Below are positions 33,801-43,349 of a stretch of 64,000 bases of DNA, piece after piece (positions within the stretch are counted from its first letter, which is position 1; each line of letters begins with the position of its first letter). The stretch is from Flavobacterium sasangense DSM 21067 (GTDB taxonomy: Bacteria; Bacteroidota; Bacteroidia; Flavobacteriales; Flavobacteriaceae). The notes under the pieces are model-generated. The model was not told where the DNA came from. It ran no database searches and saw nothing but the letters and a program-made list of their open reading frames with translations. The stretch is from the NCBI RefSeq assembly GCF_000686885.1, contig NZ_JMLU01000021.1:1-64000 (forward strand), in the 5' to 3' direction. The position numbers were made by a program, and so were the translations under genes.

Positions 33801-35456
33801 TTAATCCTCTAAAATCATTCTTCCTAACTTATCTTTACTTTTTCTTGAAGAGTAAACAATAAATTCTTTGTCTGATTTTCTATAATATACTCCAGGACGC
33901 AATACCAATTCATTTTTAATTACTTCTTCTGGATCTTTTCTTGTCATATTTCCATTAGAATCGAAAATGAATAATGCTGGAACTGCATTGTTATAATTAC
34001 CTAAGGATTTAATATCATCAATGTTAGTAATTCCTTTGTTTTTAACGTTATCGTTAAAAAGTAAATTAAGTACCCCATCTTTGTAAATTGGAATTGCTCC
34101 TAAATATTCAGGACCTTTCCCTAATTGTGTTAATGGAATTTGAATTGAACCACCAACTGCAAAACTTCCGTTACCTCCTGCCATTCCAAATCCAATTGAC
34201 AATGTAGTTACAGTTGCAGATTGCTCTTTTGGTAAAACATTACCCCATTCAAATGTACCATCAGCTTTTAAACTTGTGATAATAATTTCGTTTTTTGTAT
34301 ATGTTACAGGTGTTGCAGCTAATGGCCCAATACCAGAACTTTGACCTACATAAACATACTGAAATTCAGATAATACGATTAAACCACCATCATTTTTTTC
34401 AATAATAGTTGTTATATTATAGAAAGGCTTAACGTCTTTTCCTTTTTTAGCTCTTCTTTCACCTAATAGTTTAACTTTTGTTGCATAATCAAACTCATTA
34501 AACTTTACTGCATTAGTTGCATTCGTATTTAAATCAACCGTTGCGTTATAAACTCCTTTAAGTTCTTTATTTGCTTTTCCGTTTTCTCTTACACTTGAAT
34601 AAAAACCAACAATTTTTAAAGTGTTTTTATTTGTAGAAATCATTTTACAATTGATAATTTCTTTCCCTTTAATATCAATATTTACGATTTCCTTTTTGTA
34701 TCCGTTACTTCTTTTGAAAGTATGGATTTCAAATTTTTCAATTTGTTCTTTCTTTTTTGAATCTCTATAACTTTCATTAACTACTAAGAAAACATCATCT
34801 TGAAAATTAACTTCAAAATCAGAAATTGTAAATTCATAATCTTTTTTACTGTCATCAAACTTAACTTTTTCAGTATTTGAGAACAACGTTCCCATTTTGT
34901 CATCAAACAATTTTACTTCATATTTTACCGCATCTTCTTTTGAAAACAATGAAGTATGCATTACTAACAAAGCACCCTCATCTGGAGATAACTTGAAATA
35001 AAAATCGCCTCTGCTTGATTTTTTTGCAACTTCAGCATCAAACAATACCACTGGAGATTTACTTAAAACACCTTTATCAGAAACCTGTGTGGCAACTAAA
35101 TTAAAAATTTTATCTTTTTTATTGTAAACACTACCAATTACATAAAGATTGTCATTTAAAAGAAAAATTTCTTCAAAATCAACTTCTTTGTCACTAATTT
35201 GAGGAATTACAATTGGATTAGATGAAATAAGTTTCATTGAACCCGATTCAAATATTTTTATAAAATAATCATCTTTTCCTTTTATAGCTAAAGCAAAGAT
35301 TTTGTTATTAGATTCTCCAACGATTTTAACGATTTTTTGTTTATCGTCTGCTAACTCTTCTCCATAAGTTAAAGACACTTTGTCTATTTTGTTTTGAGCA
35401 ACTAAGAATTGAATCCCAAGCACAAAAGCAAACAAAAACAGATTAATTTTTTTCAT
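33801..35456 (-). CDS. Secreted protein of unknown function, probably beta-rich
   Basis: The 551-residue protein has a signal peptide (MKKINLFLFAFVLGIQFLVAQ). Repeated strand-like stretches follow, such as DNLYVIGSVYNKKDKIFNLVATQV and NTLKIVGFYSSV. The spacing suggests a beta-propeller, but no family was recognised. There is no T9SS sorting domain and no lipobox, so it is probably periplasmic. It is flanked by a terminator on one side and by the aromatic operon on the other. Confidence 0.75.
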   Translation of the reverse strand: MKKINLFLFAFVLGIQFLVAQNKIDKVSLTYGEELADDKQKIVKIVGESNNKIFALAIKGKDDYFIKIFESGSMKLISSNPIVIPQISDKEVDFEEIFLLNDNLYVIGSVYNKKDKIFNLVATQVSDKGVLSKSPVVLFDAEVAKKSSRGDFYFKLSPDEGALLVMHTSLFSKEDAVKYEVKLFDDKMGTLFSNTEKVKFDDSKKDYEFTISDFEVNFQDDVFLVVNESYRDSKKKEQIEKFEIHTFKRSNGYKKEIVNIDIKGKEIINCKMISTNKNTLKIVGFYSSVRENGKANKELKGVYNATVDLNTNATNAVKFNEFDYATKVKLLGERRAKKGKDVKPFYNITTIIEKNDGGLIVLSEFQYVYVGQSSGIGPLAATPVTYTKNEIIITSLKADGTFEWGNVLPKEQSATVTTLSIGFGMAGGNGSFAVGGSIQIPLTQLGKGPEYLGAIPIYKDGVLNLLFNDNVKNKGITNIDDIKSLGNYNNAVPALFIFDSNGNMTRKDPEEVIKNELVLRPGVYYRKSDKEFIVYSSRKSKDKLGRMILED

Positions 35457-35521
35457 TATTTATTATTAAAAGATTTGTGGCGCGATATTACAAAAAATGT
35501 AAGAATATTTTCTAAAAAAAT

Positions 35522-36604
35522 CTATTTATTAATTACTTTTTCTTGATGTGTAATACTTTCTTGGTGAATTGCTTTAAACAATTGCATTACAAATTCGTTA
35601 CTCAAACCTTTTTCTTCGCCCTCTAAAATCATTTTTCCTAAGATTTCGTTCCAGCGTTGGTTTTGTAAAATAGCCACATTTTTTTCTTTCTTTAACAATC
35701 CGATTTTATCGGCAACTTTCATTCGGTTACCCAAAATTTCTAACAGTTTACCATCAAACTCATCAATTTGCATGCGCAGTTTTGCCATTTTTTGGTTGTA
35801 TTCGCTTTCATCATCCGACACTTTTCTAACACGTAAATTGATGAACATTTGTTTCAATGTTGCTGGCGTTACTTGTTGGGCAGCATCACTCCAAGCGTTA
35901 TCTGGGTCAATGTGGGTTTCAATAATTAATCCGTCGTAATTCAAATCTAAAGCTTGTTGCGACACTTCTTGAATCATATCGCGCTTTCCTGTAATGTGCG
36001 AAGGATCGCAAATCAAAGGCAAATCGGGAAAACGATTTTGCATATCGATAGCAATTTGCCACTCCGGATTATTACGGTATTTTGTTTTTTCGTAAGTAGA
36101 AAATCCTCTGTGAATTACACCTAATTTTTTGATATTCGCATTATACAATCGTTCTAAACCACCAATCCATAAAGATAAATCAGGATTTACTGGATTTTTT
36201 AACAAAACGATTTTATCTGTTCCTTGCAAAGCATCTGCAATTTCTTGAACAGCGAAAGGATTTACGGTAGTTCTAGCTCCAATCCACAACACATCGATAT
36301 CGTGTTCCAATGCTAATTTTACGTGAGCTGCCGTAGCGACTTCCGTTGCCATTAACAAACCGGTTTCAGCTTTGGCTTTTTGTAACCATTTTAATCCAAT
36401 TTCGCCCACACCTTCAAATCCACCTGGACGTGTGCGAGGTTTCCAAATTCCCGCACGGAAAATAGAAACATCAGAATTCTTCAATTCGTGTGCTATTTTT
36501 AAAACTTGTTCTTCGGTTTCAGCACTACAAGGTCCTGCAATTACCAATGGATGATTCAAATGAAAATCATCTAACCAAGTGCGTAATTCTTTTTTATTTT
36601 CCAT
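35522..36604 (-). CDS. Bifunctional DAHP synthase / chorismate mutase
   Basis: This enzyme opens the shikimate pathway and also turns chorismate to prephenate. The DAHP synthase part (about 1-260) is of the KDO8PS-like type with VIAGPCSAETEEQV, FRAGIWKPRTRPGGFEGVG, VLWIGARTTVNPF and ICDPSHITGKR. A type II chorismate mutase domain (about 270-360, LRMQIDEFDGKLLEILGNRMKVADKIG) follows. The start may be 36604 or an ATG two codons upstream. It lies 37 bp after pheA in the same direction and so falls under the leader attenuator at 37487-37626. Confidence 0.93.
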   Translation of the reverse strand: MENKKELRTWLDDFHLNHPLVIAGPCSAETEEQVLKIAHELKNSDVSIFRAGIWKPRTRPGGFEGVGEIGLKWLQKAKAETGLLMATEVATAAHVKLALEHDIDVLWIGARTTVNPFAVQEIADALQGTDKIVLLKNPVNPDLSLWIGGLERLYNANIKKLGVIHRGFSTYEKTKYRNNPEWQIAIDMQNRFPDLPLICDPSHITGKRDMIQEVSQQALDLNYDGLIIETHIDPDNAWSDAAQQVTPATLKQMFINLRVRKVSDDESEYNQKMAKLRMQIDEFDGKLLEILGNRMKVADKIGLLKKEKNVAILQNQRWNEILGKMILEGEEKGLSNEFVMQLFKAIHQESITHQEKVINK

Positions 36605-36647
36605 AACCATATTTTCACTGTAAAATTACTATTTATTCTTAAATTAT

Positions 36648-37475
36648 TTATTGTTTACTCTTTTCATATTCGCCCAACACCTTGAAATGCGTTGTCATGA
36701 TTTCCATTATTTTTTTCGCTTTTTCAAAATGTTTGTATTTTTCAAAAATCACATCTACAAAGAAAGCATAAGTAAAAGGTGTTTCGATAATAGGAAGCGA
36801 TTGAATTTTCGTTAGATTTAATTTACAATTATTCAACACATTTAAAACAGTTGCTAAGGAACCTGGCGTATCATCTAATTCAAATTTTATTGATGCTTTA
36901 TTGATGAGTTCTTTTGGAATTTCTTTATTGGATGCTTTTAAAACTACAAAACGCGTTTTATTGCTTTTTACAGTGTGAATTCCGTTTGCAATAATTTCCA
37001 AATTGTAAATTTCGGAAGCCACCGGTCCAGCTAGAGCACCGATTCCTTTCAATTGATTTTCCTGAATTCGTTTAGCCGTAATTGCAGTATCCGAACTTTC
37101 TACCAACTTAATATGCGGATATTGACTGAAGAAATTCGCACATTGTAGCAAAGCAATTGGATGCGAATGCACTTCTTTGATATCTTGAATTTTTTGACCA
37201 GGCAACACCATCAAATTCATGTGAATATCTAAAAAATATTCGCCAATAATATGCAAATCGTATGAATCGATTAAGGCATAATTTGGTAAAATAGCGCCTG
37301 CAATTGAATTTTCTATCGCCATGATAGCTTTGTCGGATTGATTGGTTTTCAAACTATTGACCACGTCTCGAAACGAACTGCATTCATCCAAACCAATTGC
37401 ATCACCAAAATAACGATGTGCTACTTGATGATGAAACGATCCTTGAATTCCTTGAATTGCGATTTTAATTTCCAT
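36648..37475 (-). CDS. pheA: Prephenate dehydratase
   Basis: It converts prephenate to phenylpyruvate for phenylalanine. The 275-residue protein starts MEIKIAIQGIQGSFHHQVA, has the catalytic NKTRFVVL (TRF motif) near residue 180 and a C-terminal ACT domain (TPGSLATVL-type). In the ACT domain the usual ESRP motif reads QSLP (LTKIQSLPI), so allosteric Phe binding may differ from the classic enzyme. The ATG at 37475 is chosen. The longer reading frame upstream runs through a terminator hairpin and is not protein-like. Confidence 0.93.
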   Translation of the reverse strand: MEIKIAIQGIQGSFHHQVAHRYFGDAIGLDECSSFRDVVNSLKTNQSDKAIMAIENSIAGAILPNYALIDSYDLHIIGEYFLDIHMNLMVLPGQKIQDIKEVHSHPIALLQCANFFSQYPHIKLVESSDTAITAKRIQENQLKGIGALAGPVASEIYNLEIIANGIHTVKSNKTRFVVLKASNKEIPKELINKASIKFELDDTPGSLATVLNVLNNCKLNLTKIQSLPIIETPFTYAFFVDVIFEKYKHFEKAKKIMEIMTTHFKVLGEYEKSKQ

Positions 37476-37486
37476 AATATATGAGC

Positions 37487-37515
37487 AAAAAAAAATCCCG
37501 ATTTGCATCGGGATT
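37487..37515 (-). terminator. Attenuator terminator before pheA
   Basis: On the minus strand AATCCCGAT (37507-37515), loop GCAA, ATCGGGATT (37494-37502) is followed by nine T (37487-37495). It lies 11 bp before the pheA ATG. No other minus-strand gene precedes it, so it can only stop transcription of the pheA operon itself. Confidence 0.88.
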
Positions 37516-37542
37516 GTATGTTTATAAAATAAATTTCTTTCT

Positions 37543-37626
37543 TTATATAATAGCACAACAATCCCTCATCTGTCTCCAGAAGAAATAAAAAGAATTGTTA
37601 TAAAAAAATGTGCTATTCGTAAGCAT
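37543..37626 (-). CDS. Phe/Tyr-rich leader peptide of the pheA operon
   Basis: The 27-codon frame from ATG 37624-37626 to TAA 37543-37545 begins MLTNSTFFYNNSFYFFW. It has five Phe, two Tyr and one Trp among codons 7-17, and ends MRDCCAII. Such a run just before a terminator and an aromatic amino acid gene is the hallmark of ribosome-mediated attenuation. Codons 4-12 overlap segment 1 of the RNA switch, and the last codons overlap segment 2. The product need have no function beyond its translation. Confidence 0.85.
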   Translation of the reverse strand: MLTNSTFFYNNSFYFFWRQMRDCCAII

Positions 37627-37693
37627 TGCGACTTTGTTATTATATTTGGCTAAAGTAATAAAAAAATGTAAACGAAATACTTTTTTAAATAAA

Positions 37694-37723
37694 TTTGAGT
37701 TCTTTTAAAAAAAGTTACTTTTG
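37694..37723 (+). promoter_or_regulatory. Promoter of gldA
   Basis: TTTG at 37694-37697, 18-bp spacer, TACTTTTG at 37716-37723: both elements match the Bacteroidetes consensus exactly. The predicted start of transcription is near 37730, about 10 bases before the ATG. Confidence 0.8.
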
Positions 37724-37739
37724 CTAAAATTTACAAGCT

Positions 37740-38645
37740 ATGTCAATAGAAGTTCAAAATATTTCAAAAAATTACGGAGACCAAAAAGCATTGGATAACG
37801 TTAGTTTTTCAGTAAAAAAAGGAGAAATCGTAGGTTTTTTAGGTCCAAATGGAGCTGGAAAATCAACTTTAATGAAAATTTTGACTACTTATTTAACGGC
37901 TGATAGTGGAACAGCTGTTGTGAACGAACACGATGTAACTTCGGCACAAAAAGAAGTGCAAAAATCGGTTGGGTATTTACCAGAACACAATCCGTTGTAT
38001 TTGGATTTATATGTGAGAGAATATTTGGCTTTTAATGCTGATTTACATAAAGTTGCTAAATCTAGAATTGACGAAGTAATTGCTTTAACAGGATTAACGC
38101 CTGAAAGTCACAAGAAAATTGGAGAATTATCTAAAGGTTACCGTCAACGTGTAGGATTAGCAACGGCTTTATTACACAATCCGGATGTGATGATTTTGGA
38201 CGAACCAACAACTGGTTTAGACCCAAATCAATTAGTCGAGATTCGTGATTTGATTAAAAACATTGGAAAAGATAAAACCGTTTTTCTTTCCACGCACATC
38301 ATGCAAGAAGTGGAAGCGATTTGCGATAGAATTATCATTATCGATAAAGGGAAAATTGTTACTGATAAAAAACTAAACAATTTAGTAGCTGAAGAAGCCG
38401 AACAAATTATTGAAGTTGAATTTGACAAAAAAGTTTCTGAATCTGATTTTACGGCTTTATCAAATTTGAAATCAGCAAAAAATACGCATGATTTAGTTTG
38501 GGAATTGACTTTTACCTCAACTACCGACATGCGCCCAGCATTATTTGATTTTGCTCAAGCTAATAATTTGAGAACCTTGCAAATTGTATTGAAAAGTAAA
38601 AACTTAGAGCAGATTTTTAGAGAAAAAACAGCAAAAAAGAAATAA
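37740..38645 (+). CDS. gldA: Gliding-motility ABC transporter ATPase GldA
   Basis: The 301-residue ABC ATPase has Walker A GPNGAGKST (near 35-43), signature LSKGYRQRVGLA, Walker B VMILDEPTTGLDP and an H-loop THIMQEVE. The overall sequence, including the VSFSVKKGEIVGFLGPNGAGKST start and the LQIVLKSKNLEQIFREKT end, matches GldA. GldA works with GldF and GldG in gliding motility of Flavobacteria; those permease genes are not in the window. It has its own promoter and a strong terminator, so it is monocistronic. Confidence 0.88.
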   Translation: MSIEVQNISKNYGDQKALDNVSFSVKKGEIVGFLGPNGAGKSTLMKILTTYLTADSGTAVVNEHDVTSAQKEVQKSVGYLPEHNPLYLDLYVREYLAFNADLHKVAKSRIDEVIALTGLTPESHKKIGELSKGYRQRVGLATALLHNPDVMILDEPTTGLDPNQLVEIRDLIKNIGKDKTVFLSTHIMQEVEAICDRIIIIDKGKIVTDKKLNNLVAEEAEQIIEVEFDKKVSESDFTALSNLKSAKNTHDLVWELTFTSTTDMRPALFDFAQANNLRTLQIVLKSKNLEQIFREKTAKKK

Positions 38646-38646
38646 A

Positions 38647-38682
38647 AAAATCTCCTTACAACTAAAACTGTAAGGAGATTTT
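38647..38682. terminator. Bidirectional terminator after gldA
   Basis: AAAATCTCCTTACA and TGTAAGGAGATTTT form a 14-bp perfect stem with an 8-nt loop. It serves gldA and the convergent small TPR gene. Confidence 0.92.
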
Positions 38683-38701
38683 AAAAGTATTGTGACCTTT
38701 A

Positions 38702-39091
38702 TTACTTAACTGTCACTAAATACTTTTGTCTGAGTTTGTCGTAATCATCGTAAACCACAGAAAGTGCGTAACTCGACAAATTTTCATTCAACAACGAATT
38801 GTAAATGAAATCTTCTTCCGTAAAACCATATTTGGTAATGGCCTCTTTGATGTATTTTACGGCAACCTCTTTTTTATTCTGATAAAAGTAACAGTTTGCC
38901 ACTTCTATATACACGTCTTTTAAATTTTCACCTTTCGACAATTTAATGTAATTTTCATACTCTTTAATTGCTTCAGTATAATTTTTCTTCTCGGTAAGTG
39001 ATCTAGCCTTTGTTAAGATAGAATCCAATTCATTTGCGAAGGTTAACTGGGAAATGAATAAAATTACGAATGAACAGATAATTTTTTTCAT
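38702..39091 (-). CDS. Small secreted TPR-like protein
   Basis: The 129-residue protein has a signal peptide (MKKIICSFVILFISQLTFA) and about two TPR-like helix pairs: KARSLTEKKNYTEAIKEYENYI and VYIEVANCYFYQNKKEVAVKYIKEAI. It is probably periplasmic and binds a protein partner. No specific role was recognised. Confidence 0.8.
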   Translation of the reverse strand: MKKIICSFVILFISQLTFANELDSILTKARSLTEKKNYTEAIKEYENYIKLSKGENLKDVYIEVANCYFYQNKKEVAVKYIKEAITKYGFTEEDFIYNSLLNENLSSYALSVVYDDYDKLRQKYLVTVK

Positions 39092-39493
39092 GGGTTTAGT
39101 TTTTTGTTAGTATAAATTTACAATTATTTTTCTAATAAAAAATATATTTTTTTTAATCACAATCATTTTAAAGGAAATTTAAAACAAATATTTAACATTT
39201 TTATTGTATTATTTTTAAATAAAAACTCATAAAAGCGCATAAACATAAATTAAACCTCTCAAAACAATCAAAAAATAGAAAAATTCGAAAAAATTCACTT
39301 TTAAAAAACAATAAAATGTCATTAATCGAATTTATGTGCTTTTCGTCGACAAATTTATTACTAAATAGGTAATCAAAAACCATCTTTCATTTAAAATAAC
39401 AATTTGTTAATTTAAAATCTGAATGATTACAATTTAATAAACAACGTCCTTGAAACACTAACTTCACCTACGAATAAAAGTCTAACTTGGTTT
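39092..39493. other. 400-bp AT-rich region without a recognised gene
   Basis: The gap between the TPR gene start and the metF terminator is very AT-rich, with several poly-A and poly-T runs. The only open frame (60 codons near 39201-39383) has no protein-like features. The first part must hold the promoter of the TPR gene, but no clear TAnnTTTG was assigned. Confidence 0.5.
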
Positions 39494-39529
39494 AAAAAAA
39501 AATCTCCTAAGCACAAAATACTTAGGAGA
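39494..39529 (-). terminator. Terminator of the metH-metF operon
   Basis: TCTCCTAAG (39503-39511), loop CACAAAATA, CTTAGGAGA (39521-39529): a 9-bp stem followed on the minus strand by nine T (39494-39502). It ends the transcript that begins at the SAM-I riboswitch. Confidence 0.92.
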
Positions 39530-39554
39530 CCTAACTTTAAAAAGAGCTAATAAT

Positions 39555-40511
39555 TTAAAAAATCTCTCTTGCAATTGCTTTAACATTCTCCGCTTTTCCC
39601 ATAGAATAATAATGCAAAACTGGGATTCCAGCTGCTATCAGTTCTTTACTTTGTTGGGTACACCATTCAATACCTATTTGCTTTACAGCATCATTATCTT
39701 TTGCTTTAACTACTTCCATGATTAAATCATCAGGTAACTCTAAACTGAATCTGTGTGGAATTAAGTTCAATTGCTTTTTAGTTGCGATAGGTTTTAATCC
39801 TGGAATAATAGGAACTGTAATTCCAGCCGCTCTGCATTTGGCCACAAAATCGAAGAATTTTTTATTATCAAAAAACATTTGGGTAATGATATAATCCGCT
39901 CCGTTTTTGATTTTTTGCTTTACGAAATGAATATCACTATCTAAACTTGGTGCTTCCATGTGTTTTTCGGGATAACCTGCAACTCCGATGCAAAAATCGG
40001 TTTTAGTGGAATTTTGCAAATCTTCGTCCAAATAAATTCCTTTATTCAAATTACTAATTTGCGTTACTAATTCCGAAGCATAGGCATGACCTTCTTTTTC
40101 AGGTTTGAAGTAAATTTCACTTTTTACCGCATCGCCACGAAGTGCTACGACATTGTCAATTCCTAAGAAATCCAAATCAATCAATAGATTTTCTGTATCT
40201 TCCTTGGTAAAACCACCGCATAAAATATGCGGAATGGCATCGACTTCGTATTTATTCTGAATTCCAGCACAAATCCCAACCGTTCCCGGACGTTTTTTTA
40301 CTACTTTTTTCTGAAGCAAGCCGTTTTCTAACTCTTTAAATTCGTATTCCTCACGATGATACGTTACATCAATAAATGGCGGATTGAATTCCATCAACGG
40401 ATCGATACTATCAAAAATAGATTGAATGTTTTGACCTTTTAATGGTGGTAAAATTTCGAAGGAGAACAAAGGTTTTCCGTTTGCGTTTTGAATATGTTCC
40501 GTTACTTTCAT
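39555..40511 (-). CDS. metF: Methylenetetrahydrofolate reductase
   Basis: MetF makes 5-methyl-THF, the methyl donor for MetH. The 318-residue TIM barrel keeps SFEILPPLKGQN, PPFIDVTYHREEY, NVVALRGDAVKSE, KIKNGADYIITQMFFDN and VPIIPGLKPIATKKQL, the normal family order. It uses FAD and NAD(P)H. The ATG lies one base beyond the metH2 stop, so the two genes are tightly linked. Confidence 0.96.
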   Translation of the reverse strand: MKVTEHIQNANGKPLFSFEILPPLKGQNIQSIFDSIDPLMEFNPPFIDVTYHREEYEFKELENGLLQKKVVKKRPGTVGICAGIQNKYEVDAIPHILCGGFTKEDTENLLIDLDFLGIDNVVALRGDAVKSEIYFKPEKEGHAYASELVTQISNLNKGIYLDEDLQNSTKTDFCIGVAGYPEKHMEAPSLDSDIHFVKQKIKNGADYIITQMFFDNKKFFDFVAKCRAAGITVPIIPGLKPIATKKQLNLIPHRFSLELPDDLIMEVVKAKDNDAVKQIGIEWCTQQSKELIAAGIPVLHYYSMGKAENVKAIAREIF

Positions 40512-40512
40512 T

Positions 40513-43185
40513 TTAATCTGCTAAATTGGGTGATAGCCATTTTTCGGCTAATTCTACACTTATATTTTTTCTTTTGGCGTAATCTTCTAATTGGTCTTTT
40601 TTAATTTTTCCTAAACCAAAATATTTACTTTCTGGATTGGCAAAATAATAGCCCGAAACCGAAGCCGCTGGCCACATCGCCATACTTTCGGTTAACTGTA
40701 CTCCTATTTCTTGTTCCACATTTAATAATTTCCAAATTGTTGGTTTTTCTAAATGGTCAGGACAAGCGGGATAACCAGGAGCGGGACGAATTCCTTTGTA
40801 TTGTTCTTTGATTAATTCGTCATTTGATAACACCTCATCCGAAGCGTAGCCCCAAATTTCTTTTCGGACTTTTAAATGCAAATATTCTGCAAAAGCTTCT
40901 GCTAATCTATCACCTAACGCTTTTACCAAAATGGAATTATAATCGTCTAATTGCTTTTCGAATTCCGAAGCTTTTTCGTCAACTCCAAAACCTGTGGTAA
41001 CACAAAAACATCCTACGTAATCTTGTTTACCAATTTCTTTAGGAGCAATAAAATCTGCTAAAGCAATATTTGGAGCTCCCACTGTTTTTTGAGATTGTTG
41101 TCTTAAAGTTAGAAGTTGGAAGCTGGAAGTTGGAAGATTTACTTCGATGTCATCATCATTAACAGTATTAGCTGGGAAAATTCCTAAAATTCCTTTTGCT
41201 GTGAACCATTTTTCTGAAACAATTTGAGAAAGCATTTTTTGGGCATCTTTATATAAATCAGAAGCTTGTTCGCCTACAATTTCATCCGTTAAAATCGCTG
41301 GAAATTTCCCATACAATTCCCATGATTGAAAAAACGGTGTCCAATCGATAAAATCTACTAATTCCGAAAGTTCAACTTCAATGGTTTTTGTTCCAATGAA
41401 GTTTGGTTTTATTGGTTCGAACGTATTCCAATCGATTTTGAATTTATTTTTGCGAGCTTCTTCAATAGATAAGAAATTTTTCTCTCGACTTCTGTTCAAA
41501 TAACCATCACGAAGTGAATCGTATTCTTCACGAAGCGATTTTGCATAAGTAACTTTAGTATCGGGTTGTAATAAATGGGTTGCTACAGTTACTGCTCGCG
41601 ATGCATCATTCACATGAACCACGGTTTCTTTATATTCTGGCGCAATTTTTACAGCCGTGTGCGCACGAGAAGTGGTTGCGCCGCCAATCATTACTGGAAT
41701 TTTGATGTTCAATTTATCCATTTCTTTAGCCAAATACACCATTTCGTCCAACGAAGGCGTAATCAAACCACTCAAACCTATAATATCTACATTTTCTTTA
41801 ACCGCAGTTTCTATGATTTTTTCGGGCGGAACCATCACACCTAAATCGATGATTTCAAAATTATTACACGCTAAAACTACAGATACAATGTTTTTTCCAA
41901 TATCATGTACATCACCTTTTACAGTTGCCATCAACACTTTTCCGGCCGAAGACGATTTTCCATCTTTTGAAGCTTCAATGTAAGGAAGTAAATAAGCCAC
42001 CGCTTTTTTCATAACACGTGCCGATTTCACCACTTGTGGCAAGAACATTTTTCCACTTCCGAATAAATCACCAACCACATTCATTCCAGCCATCAAATTG
42101 ATTTCGATAACTTCTATAGGTTTTTCAACTAACTGACGTGCTTCTTCTACATCAATCTCAATAAACTCGTCAATTCCTTTTACTAAAGAATGAGTTAATC
42201 GATCTTGAACCGAACTATTTCGCCATTCTGCCACAGCTTTTTCATTTGATTTTATATCGCCTTTGAAACTTTCCGCTAATTCCAACAAACTTTCGGTAGC
42301 ATCGTCTTTTCTGTTTAAAAGAACATCTTCAACATGTTCAAGCAAAACCTTGTCAATTTCATCATAAATCTCTAACATTTCTGGATTTACGATTCCCATT
42401 GTCATTCCATTTTGAATGGCATGATATAAGAAGGCCGAATGCATCGCTTCACGAACTTTATCGTTGCCACGGAAAGAAAATGATACATTACTAACTCCGC
42501 CCGAAATATTCGCATACGGAAGATTTTCGCGAATCCATTTGGTTGCTCGGAAGAAATCTAAAGCATTTAATTTATGCTCTTCCATTCCGGTTGCGACTGG
42601 AAAAATATTAGGATCAAAAATGATGTCTTCAGCTGGAAAACCAACTTTTTCAACTAATATATCGTAACTTCTTTTACAGATTTCAATACGTCTTTCGTAA
42701 GTATCGGCTTGACCATTTTCGTCAAAAGCCATTACGATTACAGCGGCTCCGTATCGTTTGATTAATTTGGCATGATGAATAAAAGTAGCTTCTCCTTCTT
42801 TTAAAGAAATCGAATTCACCACACCTTTTCCTTGAATGACTTTCAACCCAGCTTCGATGATTTCCCATTTTGAAGAATCAATCATCACAGGAACTCGGGC
42901 AATATCGGGTTCGGCCGCGATTAGATTTAGGAATTTGGTCATAGCATAAACACCATCTAACATTCCTTCATCCATATTAACATCGATGATTTGCGCGCCA
43001 CCTTCTACTTGAGCACGTGCAATTTCTAAAGCTTCATCGTATTTTTCTTCTTTAATTAAGCGAAGAAATTTTCTAGAACCGGTTACGTTTGTTCGTTCTC
43101 CAACGTTTACAAAATTGGTTTCTGGAGTTACAATCAAAGGTTCTAAACCTGATAATTTTAAATATTTATCGGAATTATAACTCAT
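40513..43185 (-). CDS. metH: Methionine synthase, pterin/cobalamin/activation part (MetH2)
   Basis: The 890-residue protein holds three of the four MetH modules: the methyl-THF (pterin) domain at about 10-270 ([17 protein letters not shown]), the cobalamin domain at about 330-570 with the [11 protein letters not shown]12-ligand motif, and the SAM activation domain at about 590-890 ([13 protein letters not shown]). The homocysteine-binding domain is encoded separately at 43350-44348, a split typical for the group. A heptamer repeat adds [11 protein letters not shown] near residue 690. Start: [13 protein letters not shown] at 43185. Confidence 0.95.
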   Translation of the reverse strand: MSYNSDKYLKLSGLEPLIVTPETNFVNVGERTNVTGSRKFLRLIKEEKYDEALEIARAQVEGGAQIIDVNMDEGMLDGVYAMTKFLNLIAAEPDIARVPVMIDSSKWEIIEAGLKVIQGKGVVNSISLKEGEATFIHHAKLIKRYGAAVIVMAFDENGQADTYERRIEICKRSYDILVEKVGFPAEDIIFDPNIFPVATGMEEHKLNALDFFRATKWIRENLPYANISGGVSNVSFSFRGNDKVREAMHSAFLYHAIQNGMTMGIVNPEMLEIYDEIDKVLLEHVEDVLLNRKDDATESLLELAESFKGDIKSNEKAVAEWRNSSVQDRLTHSLVKGIDEFIEIDVEEARQLVEKPIEVIEINLMAGMNVVGDLFGSGKMFLPQVVKSARVMKKAVAYLLPYIEASKDGKSSSAGKVLMATVKGDVHDIGKNIVSVVLACNNFEIIDLGVMVPPEKIIETAVKENVDIIGLSGLITPSLDEMVYLAKEMDKLNIKIPVMIGGATTSRAHTAVKIAPEYKETVVHVNDASRAVTVATHLLQPDTKVTYAKSLREEYDSLRDGYLNRSREKNFLSIEEARKNKFKIDWNTFEPIKPNFIGTKTIEVELSELVDFIDWTPFFQSWELYGKFPAILTDEIVGEQASDLYKDAQKMLSQIVSEKWFTAKGILGIFPANTVNDDDIEVNLPTSSFQLLTLRQQSQKTVGAPNIALADFIAPKEIGKQDYVGCFCVTTGFGVDEKASEFEKQLDDYNSILVKALGDRLAEAFAEYLHLKVRKEIWGYASDEVLSNDELIKEQYKGIRPAPGYPACPDHLEKPTIWKLLNVEQEIGVQLTESMAMWPAASVSGYYFANPESKYFGLGKIKKDQLEDYAKRKNISVELAEKWLSPNLAD
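41107..41134. repeat. Heptamer array AGTTGGA x4 inside metH2
   Basis: Four 7-bp units read AGTTAGA, AGTTGGA, AGCTGGA and AGTTGGA. On the coding strand they give [11 protein letters not shown], in the loop between the conserved end of the cobalamin part and the activation domain. Confidence 0.85.
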
Positions 43186-43315
43186 TACTTATTCTTTTAT
43201 AATGTTTCGCAACATCTTTCCAAAAGGATTTACTGTTGCTGACGTATTGGCAAACCCAACATCGTTGCGACTGTAAAAATGTTTCGAATTGTATTTTTAT
43301 GGTACTGTTTTTCAT
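43175..43315 (-). CDS. Small CxxC protein between the metH halves (46 residues)
   Basis: A 46-codon frame runs from ATG 43313-43315 to TAA 43175-43177 and overlaps the metH2 start by 11 bp. The sequence includes [17 protein letters not shown] (a CxxC pair at 19 and 22) and [10 protein letters not shown]. The composition is protein-like and the overlap implies translational coupling inside the metH operon. It fills nearly all of the gap between metH1 and metH2. No family was recognised; a role in cobalamin or zinc handling is only a guess. Confidence 0.5.
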   Translation of the reverse strand: MKNSTIKIQFETFLQSQRCWVCQYVSNSKSFWKDVAKHYKRISNEL

Positions 43316-43349
43316 TGTTTAATTTTTCAAATAATTGATAAATCAATTA

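Larger units (their letters stand above)
37487..37626 (-). promoter_or_regulatory. Phenylalanine attenuator (segments 1-4)
   Basis: Four segments can be read on the minus strand. Segment 1 (AATAGCACA 37609-37617 and AACAATTC 37592-37599) pairs with segment 2 (TGTGCTATT 37549-37557 and GGATTGTT 37557-37564). Segment 2 can instead use GGGATTGT (37558-37565) to pair with ACAATCCC (37510-37517, segment 3), which overlaps the 5' arm of the terminator (segments 3 and 4, 37494-37515). A ribosome stalled on the Phe codons would cover segment 1, free segment 2 and prevent termination. Confidence 0.82.

Noticed and set aside
36648-37556. Longer pheA start at GTG 37556
   Set aside because: The extension runs through the attenuator terminator hairpin; the family start is at the ATG 37475.
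39201-39383. 60-codon minus-strand frame in the large gap before metF
   Set aside because: It is extremely AT-rich with no start context or recognised motif.
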